From positions 1 to 59,794 of the forward strand of contig JANXTS010000058.1 of NCBI GenBank assembly GCA_025352265.1: a DNA stretch of 59,794 bases, read 5' to 3'. This DNA is from Variovorax sp. (lineage in GTDB: Bacteria > Pseudomonadota > Gammaproteobacteria > Burkholderiales > Burkholderiaceae_C). A model generated the notes under the pieces. That model made no database searches. It saw nothing but the letters and a program-made list of their open reading frames with translations, and was not told the origin of the DNA. The translations under genes and the position numbers were made by a program. Positions 19,827 to 28,488 of this stretch are shown in pieces. Position 1 is the first letter of the stretch. Each line of letters opens with the position of its first letter.

Positions 19827-19976
19827 AATTCCTGCGCGACGCCCGAAAGCACGTCTGCAACGCAGGCCCGCGATTGTGGAAGCTGGGGTCGCTCTCGTCG
19901 ACTGAGGTTTGCCCGAAGACTCGCTGTCGCCTCAGTGACTGATCGGCGCGACGTTTGTCCCGAGCGCCAGCAAAGG

Positions 19977-20498
19977 CTAGCGAGAGCGCTGGCCGAGCGT
20001 CAACGAGTCGAGCTGGAAGTTGCCGCCCTTGTCCCATAGCCAAGTCTCTACGTAAGTGTGCGCGCCGAGCTTGCCGGGATTCGGCAGTGGCGACGCTTCC
20101 TTGATGAGTTCGGCAATCTGGGGCGGCACTTCGGGCGCGTGGCTCGGTATGCGGCTGTAGGAGACGTTGACAACCTTGCCGTTCGCATCGATGTCGGTTT
20201 CGACTACGACTACGGCATACACCAGCGGAGGAATCTTGCCCTTGTAAATTCGCTTGGCGTAGGTCTTGTAGATGTGTGCTGCTGCTGTCTTGCGATAGCT
20301 TTTGAGTGCAGGCGTTTGCGCACTGATGAGCCGCACCGTGGGCACATCCGACTTGGCCTCGGCCGCTATTTCGACAGCAGGCGTGACGCCTTCCTTCGCG
20401 GCCTCTTTCTCGTCCGATTTCAAAAGACCACATCCCGTGAACATGCACGAAAGCGCGACCGACAGGACGAGGCCTGAAAGACAGCGATGGCGACGCAT
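19977..20498 (-). CDS. Predicted lipoprotein with TonB C-terminal-like domain
   Basis: 173 residues. The N-terminus is a lipoprotein signal with lipobox FTGC (Cys near residue 24). The mature part carries a compact C-terminal region (VYAVVVVETDIDANGKVVNVSYSR, then ASPLPNPGKL) that resembles the TonB/TolA C-terminal fold, so it may sit in the periplasm on a membrane anchor. It starts 5 bases after exoA ends and is probably co-transcribed with it; a link to DNA repair is not implied by sequence. ATG at 20498 is preferred to an upstream TTG inside exoA. Confidence 0.65.
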   Translation of the reverse strand: MRRHRCLSGLVLSVALSCMFTGCGLLKSDEKEAAKEGVTPAVEIAAEAKSDVPTVRLISAQTPALKSYRKTAAAHIYKTYAKRIYKGKIPPLVYAVVVVETDIDANGKVVNVSYSRIPSHAPEVPPQIAELIKEASPLPNPGKLGAHTYVETWLWDKGGNFQLDSLTLGQRSR

Positions 20499-20502
20499 CG
20501 GG

Positions 20503-21282
20503 TCAGGTACCGAGCTCAAGCGTCACAGGCGCATGGTCGCTCGGCTTCTCCCATTTGCGGGGCACGCGATCGACCATGCAGCTCCTTGCGAGCGGCACCA
20601 AAGGTTGGCTCACCAGGATGTGGTCTATGCGCAGGCCGCGGTTCTTTTGATAGCCCAGCATCCGGTAGTCCCACCATGAGTAGCTCTTTTCAGGTTGCGC
20701 AAAAAGCCGAAAGCTGTCGGTCAAGCCGAGCGCCAACAAGGCCTTGAAATGGTCGCGCTCTTCAGTTGTGTGGTGAATGGTCTCGGCCAGCCCGATGGGA
20801 TCAAAGCTGTCGCGGTCTTCCAGCACGATGTTGAAGTCGCCGAGTAGCACGAGGTTCGAGTGCGCGGCCATTTCTGCCTGAAGCCACGCGCGCAAGCCGT
20901 CGAGCCAGCGCATCTTGTAGGCGAACTTGTCACTGCCTGGCGCTTGGCCATTGACGAAATAGCCGTTGACCACCCGTACGTCACCGACCGGCGTTTCAAG
21001 CGTGGCGCTGATCACGCGCGAGTGTTCGTCGGCGAAGCCGCCTATGTTCTTCACGACATCACGCATCGGCAATCGACTCAGAATAGCGACGCCGTTGTAC
21101 GTCTTTTGGCCGAACACCGCAGCGTCGTATCCGGCCGCCTTGAACACGTCGAGCGGAAATTTGTCGTCGCTCATCTTGAGCTCTTGCAAGCACAGCACAT
21201 CGATGGGGTTGGCGGCCAGCCACTCGAGTACGTGCTGGAGGCGGGCGGTCAGGGAATTTACGTTCCAGGTGGCGATCTTCAT
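20503..21282 (-). CDS. xthA: Exodeoxyribonuclease III (AP endonuclease)
   Basis: 259 residues. This enzyme cleaves DNA at abasic sites and removes 3' blocking groups in base-excision repair. Family motifs are complete: MKIATWNVNSL, LQELKM (metal-binding Glu34), GDFNIV and the C-terminal SDHAPV with the catalytic Asp-His. The start at 21282 gives the canonical N-terminus. Confidence 0.95.
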   Translation of the reverse strand: MKIATWNVNSLTARLQHVLEWLAANPIDVLCLQELKMSDDKFPLDVFKAAGYDAAVFGQKTYNGVAILSRLPMRDVVKNIGGFADEHSRVISATLETPVGDVRVVNGYFVNGQAPGSDKFAYKMRWLDGLRAWLQAEMAAHSNLVLLGDFNIVLEDRDSFDPIGLAETIHHTTEERDHFKALLALGLTDSFRLFAQPEKSYSWWDYRMLGYQKNRGLRIDHILVSQPLVPLARSCMVDRVPRKWEKPSDHAPVTLELGT

Positions 21283-21309
21283 GATTGAACTGGGTATCTG
21301 ATGCATGAC

Positions 21310-21333
21310 AGCAAAAGGCAGTCTGCTTTTGCT
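21310..21333 (-). terminator. Hairpin after the esterase gene, possible terminator
   Basis: AGCAAAAG and CTTTTGCT form an 8-bp stem with an 8-base loop between the esterase stop and the exoA start. The T-rich part is inside the stem and no clean U tail follows, so it may be a weak terminator or part of the exoA leader. Confidence 0.35.
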
Positions 21334-21395
21334 CTGGTAAATATGCATCTTCGCCGATGAACGCTGGCCGCCGACCGTGCTGCGTCGACGCCCCT

Positions 21396-22454
21396 CTATT
21401 TCTTGAGGTGCTTGTTCAAGAAGTAAGCGATCTCGGTGAAGGCCTCGCGCACTTCCGGAATGCGGTCGTCGCGGCCGTACTGCGCGTGCGATTGGCCTTC
21501 ATAGACCTGGAGGAAGGAGTCGATACCGAGGTTACGCAACTTGCGATGGACACGCACCGTGTTGCTGAGCAACAGGTCGCGTGTTCCGGAGGTCAGAATC
21601 GTCGGTGGAAAGCCGCTCATGTCCCCGTACACCGGCGAGATCAACGGGTCTTTCATGTCATGGCCGTTGGCATAGAACGCCGCTGCGGCGTCGCAGAAGC
21701 CTTCAGTGGATACCAGCACGTTGTCGAGCATGGCATTCGTATAGAACGTGTCGCCGCTCTTCGTGCTGTCAGACATGGGCGTACCGGAGGCGATGCCGCC
21801 AGGCATGGGCAAGCCCAACTGTTTGGCGCGCAGTCCCATCTCAAGCACCAATGCTCCGCCGGCGGAAGTGCCGATCAAGCCCACGCGCTTCGGGTCTGTC
21901 TTTGCGATCACTTCCTTGTACACCGCCATCGAGTCATCGAGAGCAGCTGGAAAGTAAGCCTCGGGTGGCATGCGGTAGTCGACCGCGATGACCCGGTAGC
22001 CTCCAATGGCCGCGATCAGCATCGCCTCGGGCAACGCGGCCTCCGCAGGGTTGAGGACGTAGCAGCCTCCATGAATCTGTACCAACATGCGATTGCGGTT
22101 TTCCGGAAGGATCTTTTCGGGCGTCACCGTGTAGATCTTTACGCCAGCCATCATTCCGGGCTCAACGCGCACTTTGAGCCGCTCGCGCATGGCCTCCACG
22201 TTCGGGGCAGCGCCAGCGCGAATGGTTTCCGCAAGTTGCTTCCAGCCTTCGGCCGTGGTGGGCGGCGTGTTCCAGCCGGAGCGCAGCGGCTGCGCGATGA
22301 TCTGCTGCAGTTCAGGGCTGACCGTAGTCGGGACGGGAATGGTTTTGGCGGGCACTTCCCGTGGGGCGAGCGGAGTTGTCTGGGCAAGGACGCCAGCGGT
22401 GGAGAGCAAAAGGGCAGCGGCGGTCGCCGCGAGGCAGGAAAGTCTGGACAGCAC
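21396..22454 (-). CDS. Secreted alpha/beta hydrolase (HSL-type esterase family)
   Basis: 352 residues with a signal peptide ending near GVLAQ. The hormone-sensitive-lipase layout is clear: oxyanion segment QIHGGCY, nucleophile GTSAGG, later acid in TSGTRDLLL and His in GQSHAQY. The usual third Gly of HGGG is Cys here. It likely hydrolyses a short-chain ester in the periplasm; the substrate is unknown. It is a single leftward gene with about 120 featureless bases upstream. Confidence 0.82.
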   Translation of the reverse strand: MLSRLSCLAATAAALLLSTAGVLAQTTPLAPREVPAKTIPVPTTVSPELQQIIAQPLRSGWNTPPTTAEGWKQLAETIRAGAAPNVEAMRERLKVRVEPGMMAGVKIYTVTPEKILPENRNRMLVQIHGGCYVLNPAEAALPEAMLIAAIGGYRVIAVDYRMPPEAYFPAALDDSMAVYKEVIAKTDPKRVGLIGTSAGGALVLEMGLRAKQLGLPMPGGIASGTPMSDSTKSGDTFYTNAMLDNVLVSTEGFCDAAAAFYANGHDMKDPLISPVYGDMSGFPPTILTSGTRDLLLSNTVRVHRKLRNLGIDSFLQVYEGQSHAQYGRDDRIPEVREAFTEIAYFLNKHLKK

Positions 22455-22578
22455 GAATTACTCCGGATCTTTTCAACAGGGGCAACGCCCGAAACATCGT
22501 GCGGGGAGTATGGCCGTGGGGCTGTGTGGCGGTCAATGCGAGGCCGGGCGCCGGTCTCACTGCTCTCTTCGCTCGCCT

Positions 22579-23568
22579 TCACATTCCCCAACGCAACGCA
22601 GCCGCATGCACCGGCGCATCCCATAGGGTCAGCGTCTCCGCATCGAGCGCGCTCACCGTCACCGAGCAACCCGCCATCTCGAGCGACGTCACGTAAGAGC
22701 CCGTGAGGTAGCGCGCCACTTTCACGTTGGCACCCGCCAGCACCTTACGCACGGCGTTCACCATCAAATAGAGTTCGAGCAGCGGCGTGCCGCCGAAGCC
22801 GTTGACGAGCAGCAACACTTCTTGCCCGCGCTTCAGCGACAGGTCTTTCAGGATGGCGTCGGTCAACTCTGCAGCAATGTCGTCGGCCGATGCCAGCTTG
22901 ACGCGGCGGCGGCCAGGTTCGCCATGGATGCCGACACCCATTTCCATTTCGTCGGCGCCGATCTGGAAAGTCGGCTTGCCGGCCGCCGGCACGGTGCACG
23001 AGGTCAACGCGACACCCATCGAGGCGGTGGCCTTGTTGACTGAATCGCCAAGTGTTTTGAGCGCTGCGAGCGTGTCGCCGCGCTCGGCTGCGGCACCCAG
23101 TATTTTCTCGACGATGAGGGTGCCGGCGACACCGCGGCGGCCGGTGGTGTACGTCGAGTTTTCGACGGCTACGTCGTCGTTGACGATCACCGTTTCGTTG
23201 TCGCAGCCCACCATCTCGGCCGCCATCTGAAAGTTCATCATGTCGCCCGAATAGTTCTTCACGATGAAGAGCACGCCGGCGCCGGTGTCGACTGCTTGCG
23301 CGGCGGCCAGCATCTGGTCGGGCGTGGGCGAGGTGAACACCTGACCGGGACAAGCGGCATCGAGCATGCCGAATCCGACGAAGCCGGTATGCAGTGGTTC
23401 ATGACCCGAGCCGCCACCTGAAATGAGGCCGACCTTGCCGGGCTTGAGCGTGCGTCGCTGCACGAACTGGCCGGCCTCCCCGAGCGTGACGATGTCGGCG
23501 TGCGCCGCGGCAAAGCCGTCCAGTGACTCGACCAGCATGAAATCGACGTCGTTGATTAGCTTCTTCAT
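22579..23568 (-). CDS. dhaK: Dihydroxyacetone kinase subunit DhaK
   Basis: 329 residues. DhaK binds dihydroxyacetone (or a similar short ketose) covalently through a His. That His is His215 in GVGIHGEPG, and GGGSGHEPLH near residue 50 supplies the other substrate contacts. It is the last gene of the transporter operon, 9 bases after dhaL. No dhaM (PTS phosphoryl donor) gene is present in the window, so the phosphate donor is unclear. Confidence 0.93.
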   Translation of the reverse strand: MKKLINDVDFMLVESLDGFAAAHADIVTLGEAGQFVQRRTLKPGKVGLISGGGSGHEPLHTGFVGFGMLDAACPGQVFTSPTPDQMLAAAQAVDTGAGVLFIVKNYSGDMMNFQMAAEMVGCDNETVIVNDDVAVENSTYTTGRRGVAGTLIVEKILGAAAERGDTLAALKTLGDSVNKATASMGVALTSCTVPAAGKPTFQIGADEMEMGVGIHGEPGRRRVKLASADDIAAELTDAILKDLSLKRGQEVLLLVNGFGGTPLLELYLMVNAVRKVLAGANVKVARYLTGSYVTSLEMAGCSVTVSALDAETLTLWDAPVHAAALRWGM

Positions 23569-23577
23569 AGGGTGCTT

Positions 23578-24198
23578 TCAGGCGGAAGGGAAGGAGGTTG
23601 GGTTGGTCTTGTGCAGGCTGTCGCAGATCGCCGCGATGACCAGCGCAACTGACCGCGAGCCGGGGTCGACATGGCCCAGCGCACGGTCGCCGAGAAACGA
23701 TGCGCGCCCCTTGATGGCGTCCATTTGCGCGGTAGCGTCGGAACTGTCGAAGGCGCACTGCCTGACGCGAGCTATGAGGTCGTCGCCGCCTCGCGCGAGC
23801 GTTTTCTCTACCGGGTCGAGCACGTCGAGCAGCGTCTTCTGTCCGACCTCCGCCTTGCCCAGGCGCGTGAGCGCCTTGATGCCCGCATTGACTGCACTGG
23901 CCAGCGTGGCAGCGGTGGGCGGGTCGGGCAGTTCCGTGGCCAGCGTGAGGAGCAGCATGCCGAACACCGGGCCCGCCGAGCCGCCGATCTTCGACATGCA
24001 GGTAAGACCCATGGTGCGCAGCGCGTCGTTGAGCGACAACGCTGCCAACTCGTCTTGCCGCGCCTGGATCGCCAGTGCGCCGCGTCGCATATTGATGCCG
24101 TGGTCGCCGTCACCGATGGCCTGGTCGAGTGCTGTCAGTTCATCGGCATGGTCGATCAGCGTCTGGGTTGCGTTCCGGATCAGTTCCGAATGGTTCAT
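23578..24198 (-). CDS. dhaL: Dihydroxyacetone kinase subunit DhaL
   Basis: 206 residues. This is the nucleotide-binding subunit, with the metal/nucleotide motif IGDGDHG (Asp30, Asp32) and the conserved KIGGSAGPVFGMLL. In PTS-type systems DhaL keeps ADP and is recharged by DhaM; in one-chain kinases the same domain uses ATP. The motif alone does not tell which applies. The start at 24198 has a GGGAG ribosome binding site; it lies 44 bases after the ATPase gene. Confidence 0.93.
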   Translation of the reverse strand: MNHSELIRNATQTLIDHADELTALDQAIGDGDHGINMRRGALAIQARQDELAALSLNDALRTMGLTCMSKIGGSAGPVFGMLLLTLATELPDPPTAATLASAVNAGIKALTRLGKAEVGQKTLLDVLDPVEKTLARGGDDLIARVRQCAFDSSDATAQMDAIKGRASFLGDRALGHVDPGSRSVALVIAAICDSLHKTNPTSFPSA

Positions 24199-24242
24199 CG
24201 TGGTCTCCCAAGAAAATGTTGACGCCAAAAAAGTTGGTTGTT

Positions 24243-25271
24243 TCAGGCGGTGATGCGCCGGCCGGCGACGTCGAACCACAGCGGCCGCAGCAGTTCGACG
24301 CGCACCGCGTCGCCCGTCTCGAAGCTGACGCCGGTGGGCATCGCGGTCACCATGTCCTGTTCACTGTCGTCCAGCCGCACGTGCACGAGGTGCTGGTCGC
24401 TGAGTCGCTCGATGCGGTTGACGTGGGCGCCCCGGTGATAGGGGTCGCTTGCATTCCGGTGCAGTCGCAAATGCTCCGCGCGTACGCCGATGGTCGCGGT
24501 ATGCGGCGGCGCCGCAACGTCGGGGAGCAGCGCACGCGGCAACAGGTTGATGCGGGGCGAGCCGAGCCGCGCCGCCACCTGGCTGCTCGCCGGGTCTTCG
24601 TAGATTTGCCGCGGTGTGCCTACCTGCGCCAGCTGGCCGCCGTCGAGCACGCCGATGCGCGTTGCCATCGTCAGTGCCTCGATCTGGTCGTGCGTGACGT
24701 AGAGCATCGTCGCGCCGAGGTCTTGCTGGATGCGTTTGAGTTCGAGCCGCAAATCGTTGCGCAGCTTGGCATCGAGCGACGACAGCGGCTCGTCCATAAG
24801 ATAGACCGATGGGCTGCGCACCAGCGCGCGGCCGATGGCCACGCGTTGCATCTGGCCGCCCGAGAGCTTGGTGGCAGGGCTCTTCAATTTGTCGTCGATG
24901 CGCAGCATGTGCGCCACCTCTTCGACCTTGCGACGCAACTCCGGTTCAGGCGTTGGCCGCAACGGGGAACGCAGCGGAAACGCAAGGTTGTCGTACACGC
25001 TCAGATGCGGGTAGAGCGAATACTGCTGGAACACGAAAGCGACATCGCGCAGCGCCGGCGCCAGCGCCGTGACGTCGCGTCCGCCGATCGACACGCGACC
25101 GGCGTCCGGCGTCTCGAGGCCGGCCACCAGCCGCAGCGTGGTGGTCTTGCCGGCTCCGCTCGGTCCCAACAACACGAAGAACTCGCCGCTGGCAATGTCG
25201 AGCGTGAGACCGTTCACCGCCTGCACCGCATCAAAGCGCTTGCCGACACCAGCCATGCGAAGTTCAGCCAT
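24243..25271 (-). CDS. Sugar/polyol ABC transporter ATPase (second)
   Basis: 342 residues of the MalK/UgpC type. It has Walker A GPSGAGKTT, signature LSGGQMQR, Walker B YLMDEPLSSLDAKL, switch His in YVTHDQIEAL, and a C-terminal OB-fold regulatory domain from about residue 235. It pairs with the other ATPase to drive import. The start overlaps the upstream ATPase gene by 8 bases. Confidence 0.92.
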   Translation of the reverse strand: MAELRMAGVGKRFDAVQAVNGLTLDIASGEFFVLLGPSGAGKTTTLRLVAGLETPDAGRVSIGGRDVTALAPALRDVAFVFQQYSLYPHLSVYDNLAFPLRSPLRPTPEPELRRKVEEVAHMLRIDDKLKSPATKLSGGQMQRVAIGRALVRSPSVYLMDEPLSSLDAKLRNDLRLELKRIQQDLGATMLYVTHDQIEALTMATRIGVLDGGQLAQVGTPRQIYEDPASSQVAARLGSPRINLLPRALLPDVAAPPHTATIGVRAEHLRLHRNASDPYHRGAHVNRIERLSDQHLVHVRLDDSEQDMVTAMPTGVSFETGDAVRVELLRPLWFDVAGRRITA

Positions 25272-26385
25272 GTCGTGCCCCGTTTCGAAGGGTGTGCGGC
25301 TGGTCATCGCGTGCCGTGCGCAGCGCGCGCCCGGAGGCGTCGTCGAAGAGCGAGACCGCCGCGGCATCGAACGCCAGACCGACGTGGTCGCCGCGCTTCG
25401 CCGCGCTGTTCACGTCGACCTTAGCGCGCAGCATGGCGCCTTGTGCCGTGTTCAACGTCACGATAGTGCTGGTGCCGAGGTACTCGGTGCCGAGCACCTC
25501 GGCGCGCAACGCGGAGCGGTCGTCGAAGCGCACATGCTCCGGGCGCACGCCGCACAACAGCGCGCGGCCTGAAACGTCTTCGCGAAGTGCAGGCACGCCG
25601 ACCTGCGCATCGCCGATGCGGATGGCGTCGGCACCCTGCGCCAGCGCTGCTTCGAAGGGCAGGAAGTTCATCGAAGGTGCGCCGATGAAGTCGGCCACGA
25701 ACACGCTGGCGGGCCGCTCGTACACCTCGAGCGGTGCACCCAGTTGCTCGATGACCCCCTGGTTCATGATGGCGATGACATCGGCCATGGCCATGGCCTC
25801 CATCTGGTCGTGCGTCACGTACACGGTGGTGGCGTGCAGCCGGTCGTGCAGTGCGCGCAGCTCGCGGCACATCACTTCGCGGAACTCGGAATCGAGTGCG
25901 CCTAGTGGTTCGTCCATCAAGAAGGCGAGCGGCTCCCGCACGATGGCGCGACCCAGCGCCACGCGCTGCCGATCGCCGCTCGACAGTTGCGACACCGGCC
26001 TGTCGAGCAAATCGACGATGCGCAGAACGCGCGCGGCCTGCTCGACCTGCCGGTCGATTTCGGCACGCGGCATGCCTTGCGACACCAGCGGAAATGCGAT
26101 GTTGCGCCGAACGTTCATATGCGGGTAAAGCGCGAACATTTGGAAGACGAAGGCGATGTCGCGTGCCGATGCGCGCTTGAAGCTCACGTCTTCGCCACCC
26201 AGAAAGATCTGCCCCGACGTAGGCAGCTCGAGCCCGGCGATCATGCGCAGCGTGGTCGTCTTGCCGCAACCGGAAGGGCCAAGCAGGCAGAAGAATTCTC
26301 CGTCGCGCACGGTGAACGTCGAGTCCTTCACGGCGGTGAATTCGGCAAAGGCCTTGTGCAGTTGGTGAACGCGGATCTCGGCCAT
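25264..26385 (-). CDS. Sugar/polyol ABC transporter ATPase (first)
   Basis: 373 residues of the MalK type, with Walker A GPSGCGKTT, Walker B FLMDEPLGALDSEF and YVTHDQMEAM. The signature motif is degenerate: LSSGDRQR instead of LSGGQ-R. Two non-identical ATPases with one altered signature suggest a heterodimer with one weaker ATP site. The start is 4 bases after the small membrane protein gene. Confidence 0.92.
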   Translation of the reverse strand: MAEIRVHQLHKAFAEFTAVKDSTFTVRDGEFFCLLGPSGCGKTTTLRMIAGLELPTSGQIFLGGEDVSFKRASARDIAFVFQMFALYPHMNVRRNIAFPLVSQGMPRAEIDRQVEQAARVLRIVDLLDRPVSQLSSGDRQRVALGRAIVREPLAFLMDEPLGALDSEFREVMCRELRALHDRLHATTVYVTHDQMEAMAMADVIAIMNQGVIEQLGAPLEVYERPASVFVADFIGAPSMNFLPFEAALAQGADAIRIGDAQVGVPALREDVSGRALLCGVRPEHVRFDDRSALRAEVLGTEYLGTSTIVTLNTAQGAMLRAKVDVNSAAKRGDHVGLAFDAAAVSLFDDASGRALRTARDDQPHTLRNGARHG

Positions 26386-26389
26386 ACAG

Positions 26390-26569
26390 CTACTCGGGGA
26401 ATTTCGACACGACCATGAACATCAGAGTGCCGAAGAGGGTGGTCAGAAACGACCAGGTGAACAGCGCCATTGCGATGGGCTGCAGCATCATCACCAAGCC
26501 TAGCGTGATCACTGCGCAGGCCAGCATTTCCATGCGGCCGCGCCGCAGCCATCGAGGCCAGGTTGTCAT
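26390..26569 (-). CDS. Small membrane protein of the polyol ABC operon (59 residues)
   Basis: An open frame of 59 codons from ATG 26569. It encodes a basic start (MTTWPRWLRRGRME) and two hydrophobic helices (LACAVITLGLVMMLQPIAMA and LTTLFGTLMFMVVS). Its ATG overlaps the stop of the upstream permease (ATGA), and its stop is 4 bases before the ATPase, so it is translationally tied to the transporter. Small membrane proteins of other families (DUF2160) occupy this place in some glycerol ABC transporter operons; homology to them cannot be shown here. Confidence 0.75.
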   Translation of the reverse strand: MTTWPRWLRRGRMEMLACAVITLGLVMMLQPIAMALFTWSFLTTLFGTLMFMVVSKFPE

Positions 26570-27522
26570 TTACGTACCGCCCCGAAGGTGATGCCGCGCA
26601 GCAGATGCTTGCGCAGCAGGATGGTGAACACCAGGATCGGAATCAGGAACAGCGTGGTACCGGCCGCGACCGCCGGCCAGTCTTGTCCGCCTTCGCCAAT
26701 GATGATGGGGATGAAGGGCGGCGCTGTCTGCGCAGTGCCCGACGTAAGCAGGACCGCGAACGCGTATTCGTTCCAGGCAAAGATCAGGCAAAAGATGGCG
26801 GTCGCCACGATGCCGGTCGTCGCCTGCGGCAGCACCACTTTGCGAAAAGCCTGCAATCGCGTGTAGCCATCGACCATTGCGGCTTCTTCGTATTCGCGCG
26901 GGATCTCGTCGATAAAGCCTTTTAGCAGCCAGACTGCAAGCGACACGTTGACCGCGCTGTAAAGCAGGATCATGCCCAGGCGTGTGTCCGACAGGCCAAG
27001 CTCCCGGTACATCAGGTAGATCGGTATCGCTACGGCGATCGGCGGCATCATGCGCGTCGACAAAATGAAGAACAGCAGGTCGTCCTTGAAAGGCACCTTG
27101 AAGCGAGAAAATGCGTATGCAGCCATCACGCCGAAGCCGACCGACAGCGCCGTCGAGCCGAACGCGATGATCAACGAGTTGATGAAACGCGGCACGTAGT
27201 TCGAGGGTCCGGCCACGACCATGTTGGCGTTGCGCGCGACCTTGTCGCAGGTGTCGGTCGGTGGCGGCAGTGCGGCGATGTATTCGGGTGTCTGGCGCGA
27301 GCGCGTCGTAAAGAGGTTGCAATAACCTTCGGCCGATGGCGTGAAGAGAATCTTGGGCGGATAGCTGATCGAGTCCGGCGGCGTCTTGAAGCCGGTGAGA
27401 ACGATCCATACCAGCGGCACGATGGTGATTAGCGCATACAGCGCGACGAGCGCGCCAGCGATGAAGCGCGTGCGATCGCTCGGCTCGACGACGGAATGTG
27501 CGCTGCTAATGCCCAGGCTCAT
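26566..27522 (-). CDS. Sugar/polyol ABC transporter permease (MalG/UgpE-like)
   Basis: 318 residues with six membrane segments. A long periplasmic loop (about residues 48-110) is followed by the EAA loop EYEEAAMVDGYTRLQAFRKVVLP that contacts the ATPase. AGGAG precedes the start. It lies 9 bases downstream of the first permease gene. Confidence 0.92.
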   Translation of the reverse strand: MSLGISSAHSVVEPSDRTRFIAGALVALYALITIVPLVWIVLTGFKTPPDSISYPPKILFTPSAEGYCNLFTTRSRQTPEYIAALPPPTDTCDKVARNANMVVAGPSNYVPRFINSLIIAFGSTALSVGFGVMAAYAFSRFKVPFKDDLLFFILSTRMMPPIAVAIPIYLMYRELGLSDTRLGMILLYSAVNVSLAVWLLKGFIDEIPREYEEAAMVDGYTRLQAFRKVVLPQATTGIVATAIFCLIFAWNEYAFAVLLTSGTAQTAPPFIPIIIGEGGQDWPAVAAGTTLFLIPILVFTILLRKHLLRGITFGAVRK

Positions 27523-27531
27523 GGCGTGCTC

Positions 27532-28485
27532 CTAGCGGTTTTTCACGTGGTTGAGGGCCTTGACGTAGATGTTGGCCAGGCCGAACACCGCCACGAAAAG
27601 GATGATGGCAAAGGCCGACGAATAGCCGGTACGCCACTTCTCGAAAGCCTCTCGCTTCAACGTGATCGACGCGAGCTCCGTAGTCGAGCCTGGGCCGCCC
27701 GAGGTGAGCAGGTTCACCATGTCGAACATCTTGAAGTTCTCGATGCCGCGGAACAGCACAGCGAGCATGATGAAGGGCAGCACCATCGGCAGCGTGATCG
27801 ACCAGAACTGCCGCCACTTCGATGCGCGGTCGACTTCCGCCGCCTCGTAGATGTAGTCGGGTATGGAGCGCAGGCCCGCCAGGCAAATGAGCATGACGTA
27901 GGGCGTCCACATCCAGGTGTCGACTATGACGATGGCCCACGGCGCCAGCCTGACCGAGCCGATCATTTCGAACGACGAGGGTGGGATGCCGGTCAGAAAC
28001 GACACGGCGTAATTGAAGAGGCCGGTTTGCGGTTGGTAGAGAAACGCCCAAAAGTTACCGACCACCGCGGGCGACAGCATCATCGGAATCAGGATCATCG
28101 TGGTCCAGAAACCGTGGCCGCGAAACTTGCGATCGATCAGGTAGGCCAGCGCAAAGCCGATCAGCATCTGCAGGAAGATGGTCCAGAACAGGAAGTGCGC
28201 CGTTGCCTGCATCGCCAACCAGATGTCGGGGTCGGTCAGCACCGACACGTAGTTGTCGATACCGACATCGAGCACATTGGCGTTGGGCCGGTTCGCCCTG
28301 AAGTTGGTGAACGACAGCTTGAGGGTCCAGATCAACGGGAAGATGTTGATCGCCAACAGCAGCAGCATCGTCGGCCCGACGAACAGCCATGCAATGGCGC
28401 GGTCGGACAGCCCGCGCATCCGCACGGCCACGCCGGGTGGCGTGGCCTGTGCGGCGCGGGCGACGAATGCTCTGGGTGCGCTCAT
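27532..28485 (-). CDS. Sugar/polyol ABC transporter permease (MalF/UgpA-like)
   Basis: 317 residues with about six membrane segments and an EAA loop (YIYEAAEVDRASKWRQFWSITLP). It forms the heterodimeric channel with the next permease. The start is 3 bases after the binding-protein stop. Confidence 0.92.
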   Translation of the reverse strand: MSAPRAFVARAAQATPPGVAVRMRGLSDRAIAWLFVGPTMLLLLAINIFPLIWTLKLSFTNFRANRPNANVLDVGIDNYVSVLTDPDIWLAMQATAHFLFWTIFLQMLIGFALAYLIDRKFRGHGFWTTMILIPMMLSPAVVGNFWAFLYQPQTGLFNYAVSFLTGIPPSSFEMIGSVRLAPWAIVIVDTWMWTPYVMLICLAGLRSIPDYIYEAAEVDRASKWRQFWSITLPMVLPFIMLAVLFRGIENFKMFDMVNLLTSGGPGSTTELASITLKREAFEKWRTGYSSAFAIILFVAVFGLANIYVKALNHVKNR

Positions 28486-28488
28486 GCG

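Noticed and set aside
19827..19976. A sigma-54-like site upstream of the liv operon
   Set aside because: The closest match (GGGCC...TTGCA on the minus strand) has spacing two bases short and lacks the -24 GG at the right place.
26328..26552. A 74-codon minus-strand frame overlapping the small membrane protein
   Set aside because: Different frame, no hydrophobic pattern or ribosome binding site; the 59-codon frame is coupled to its neighbours.
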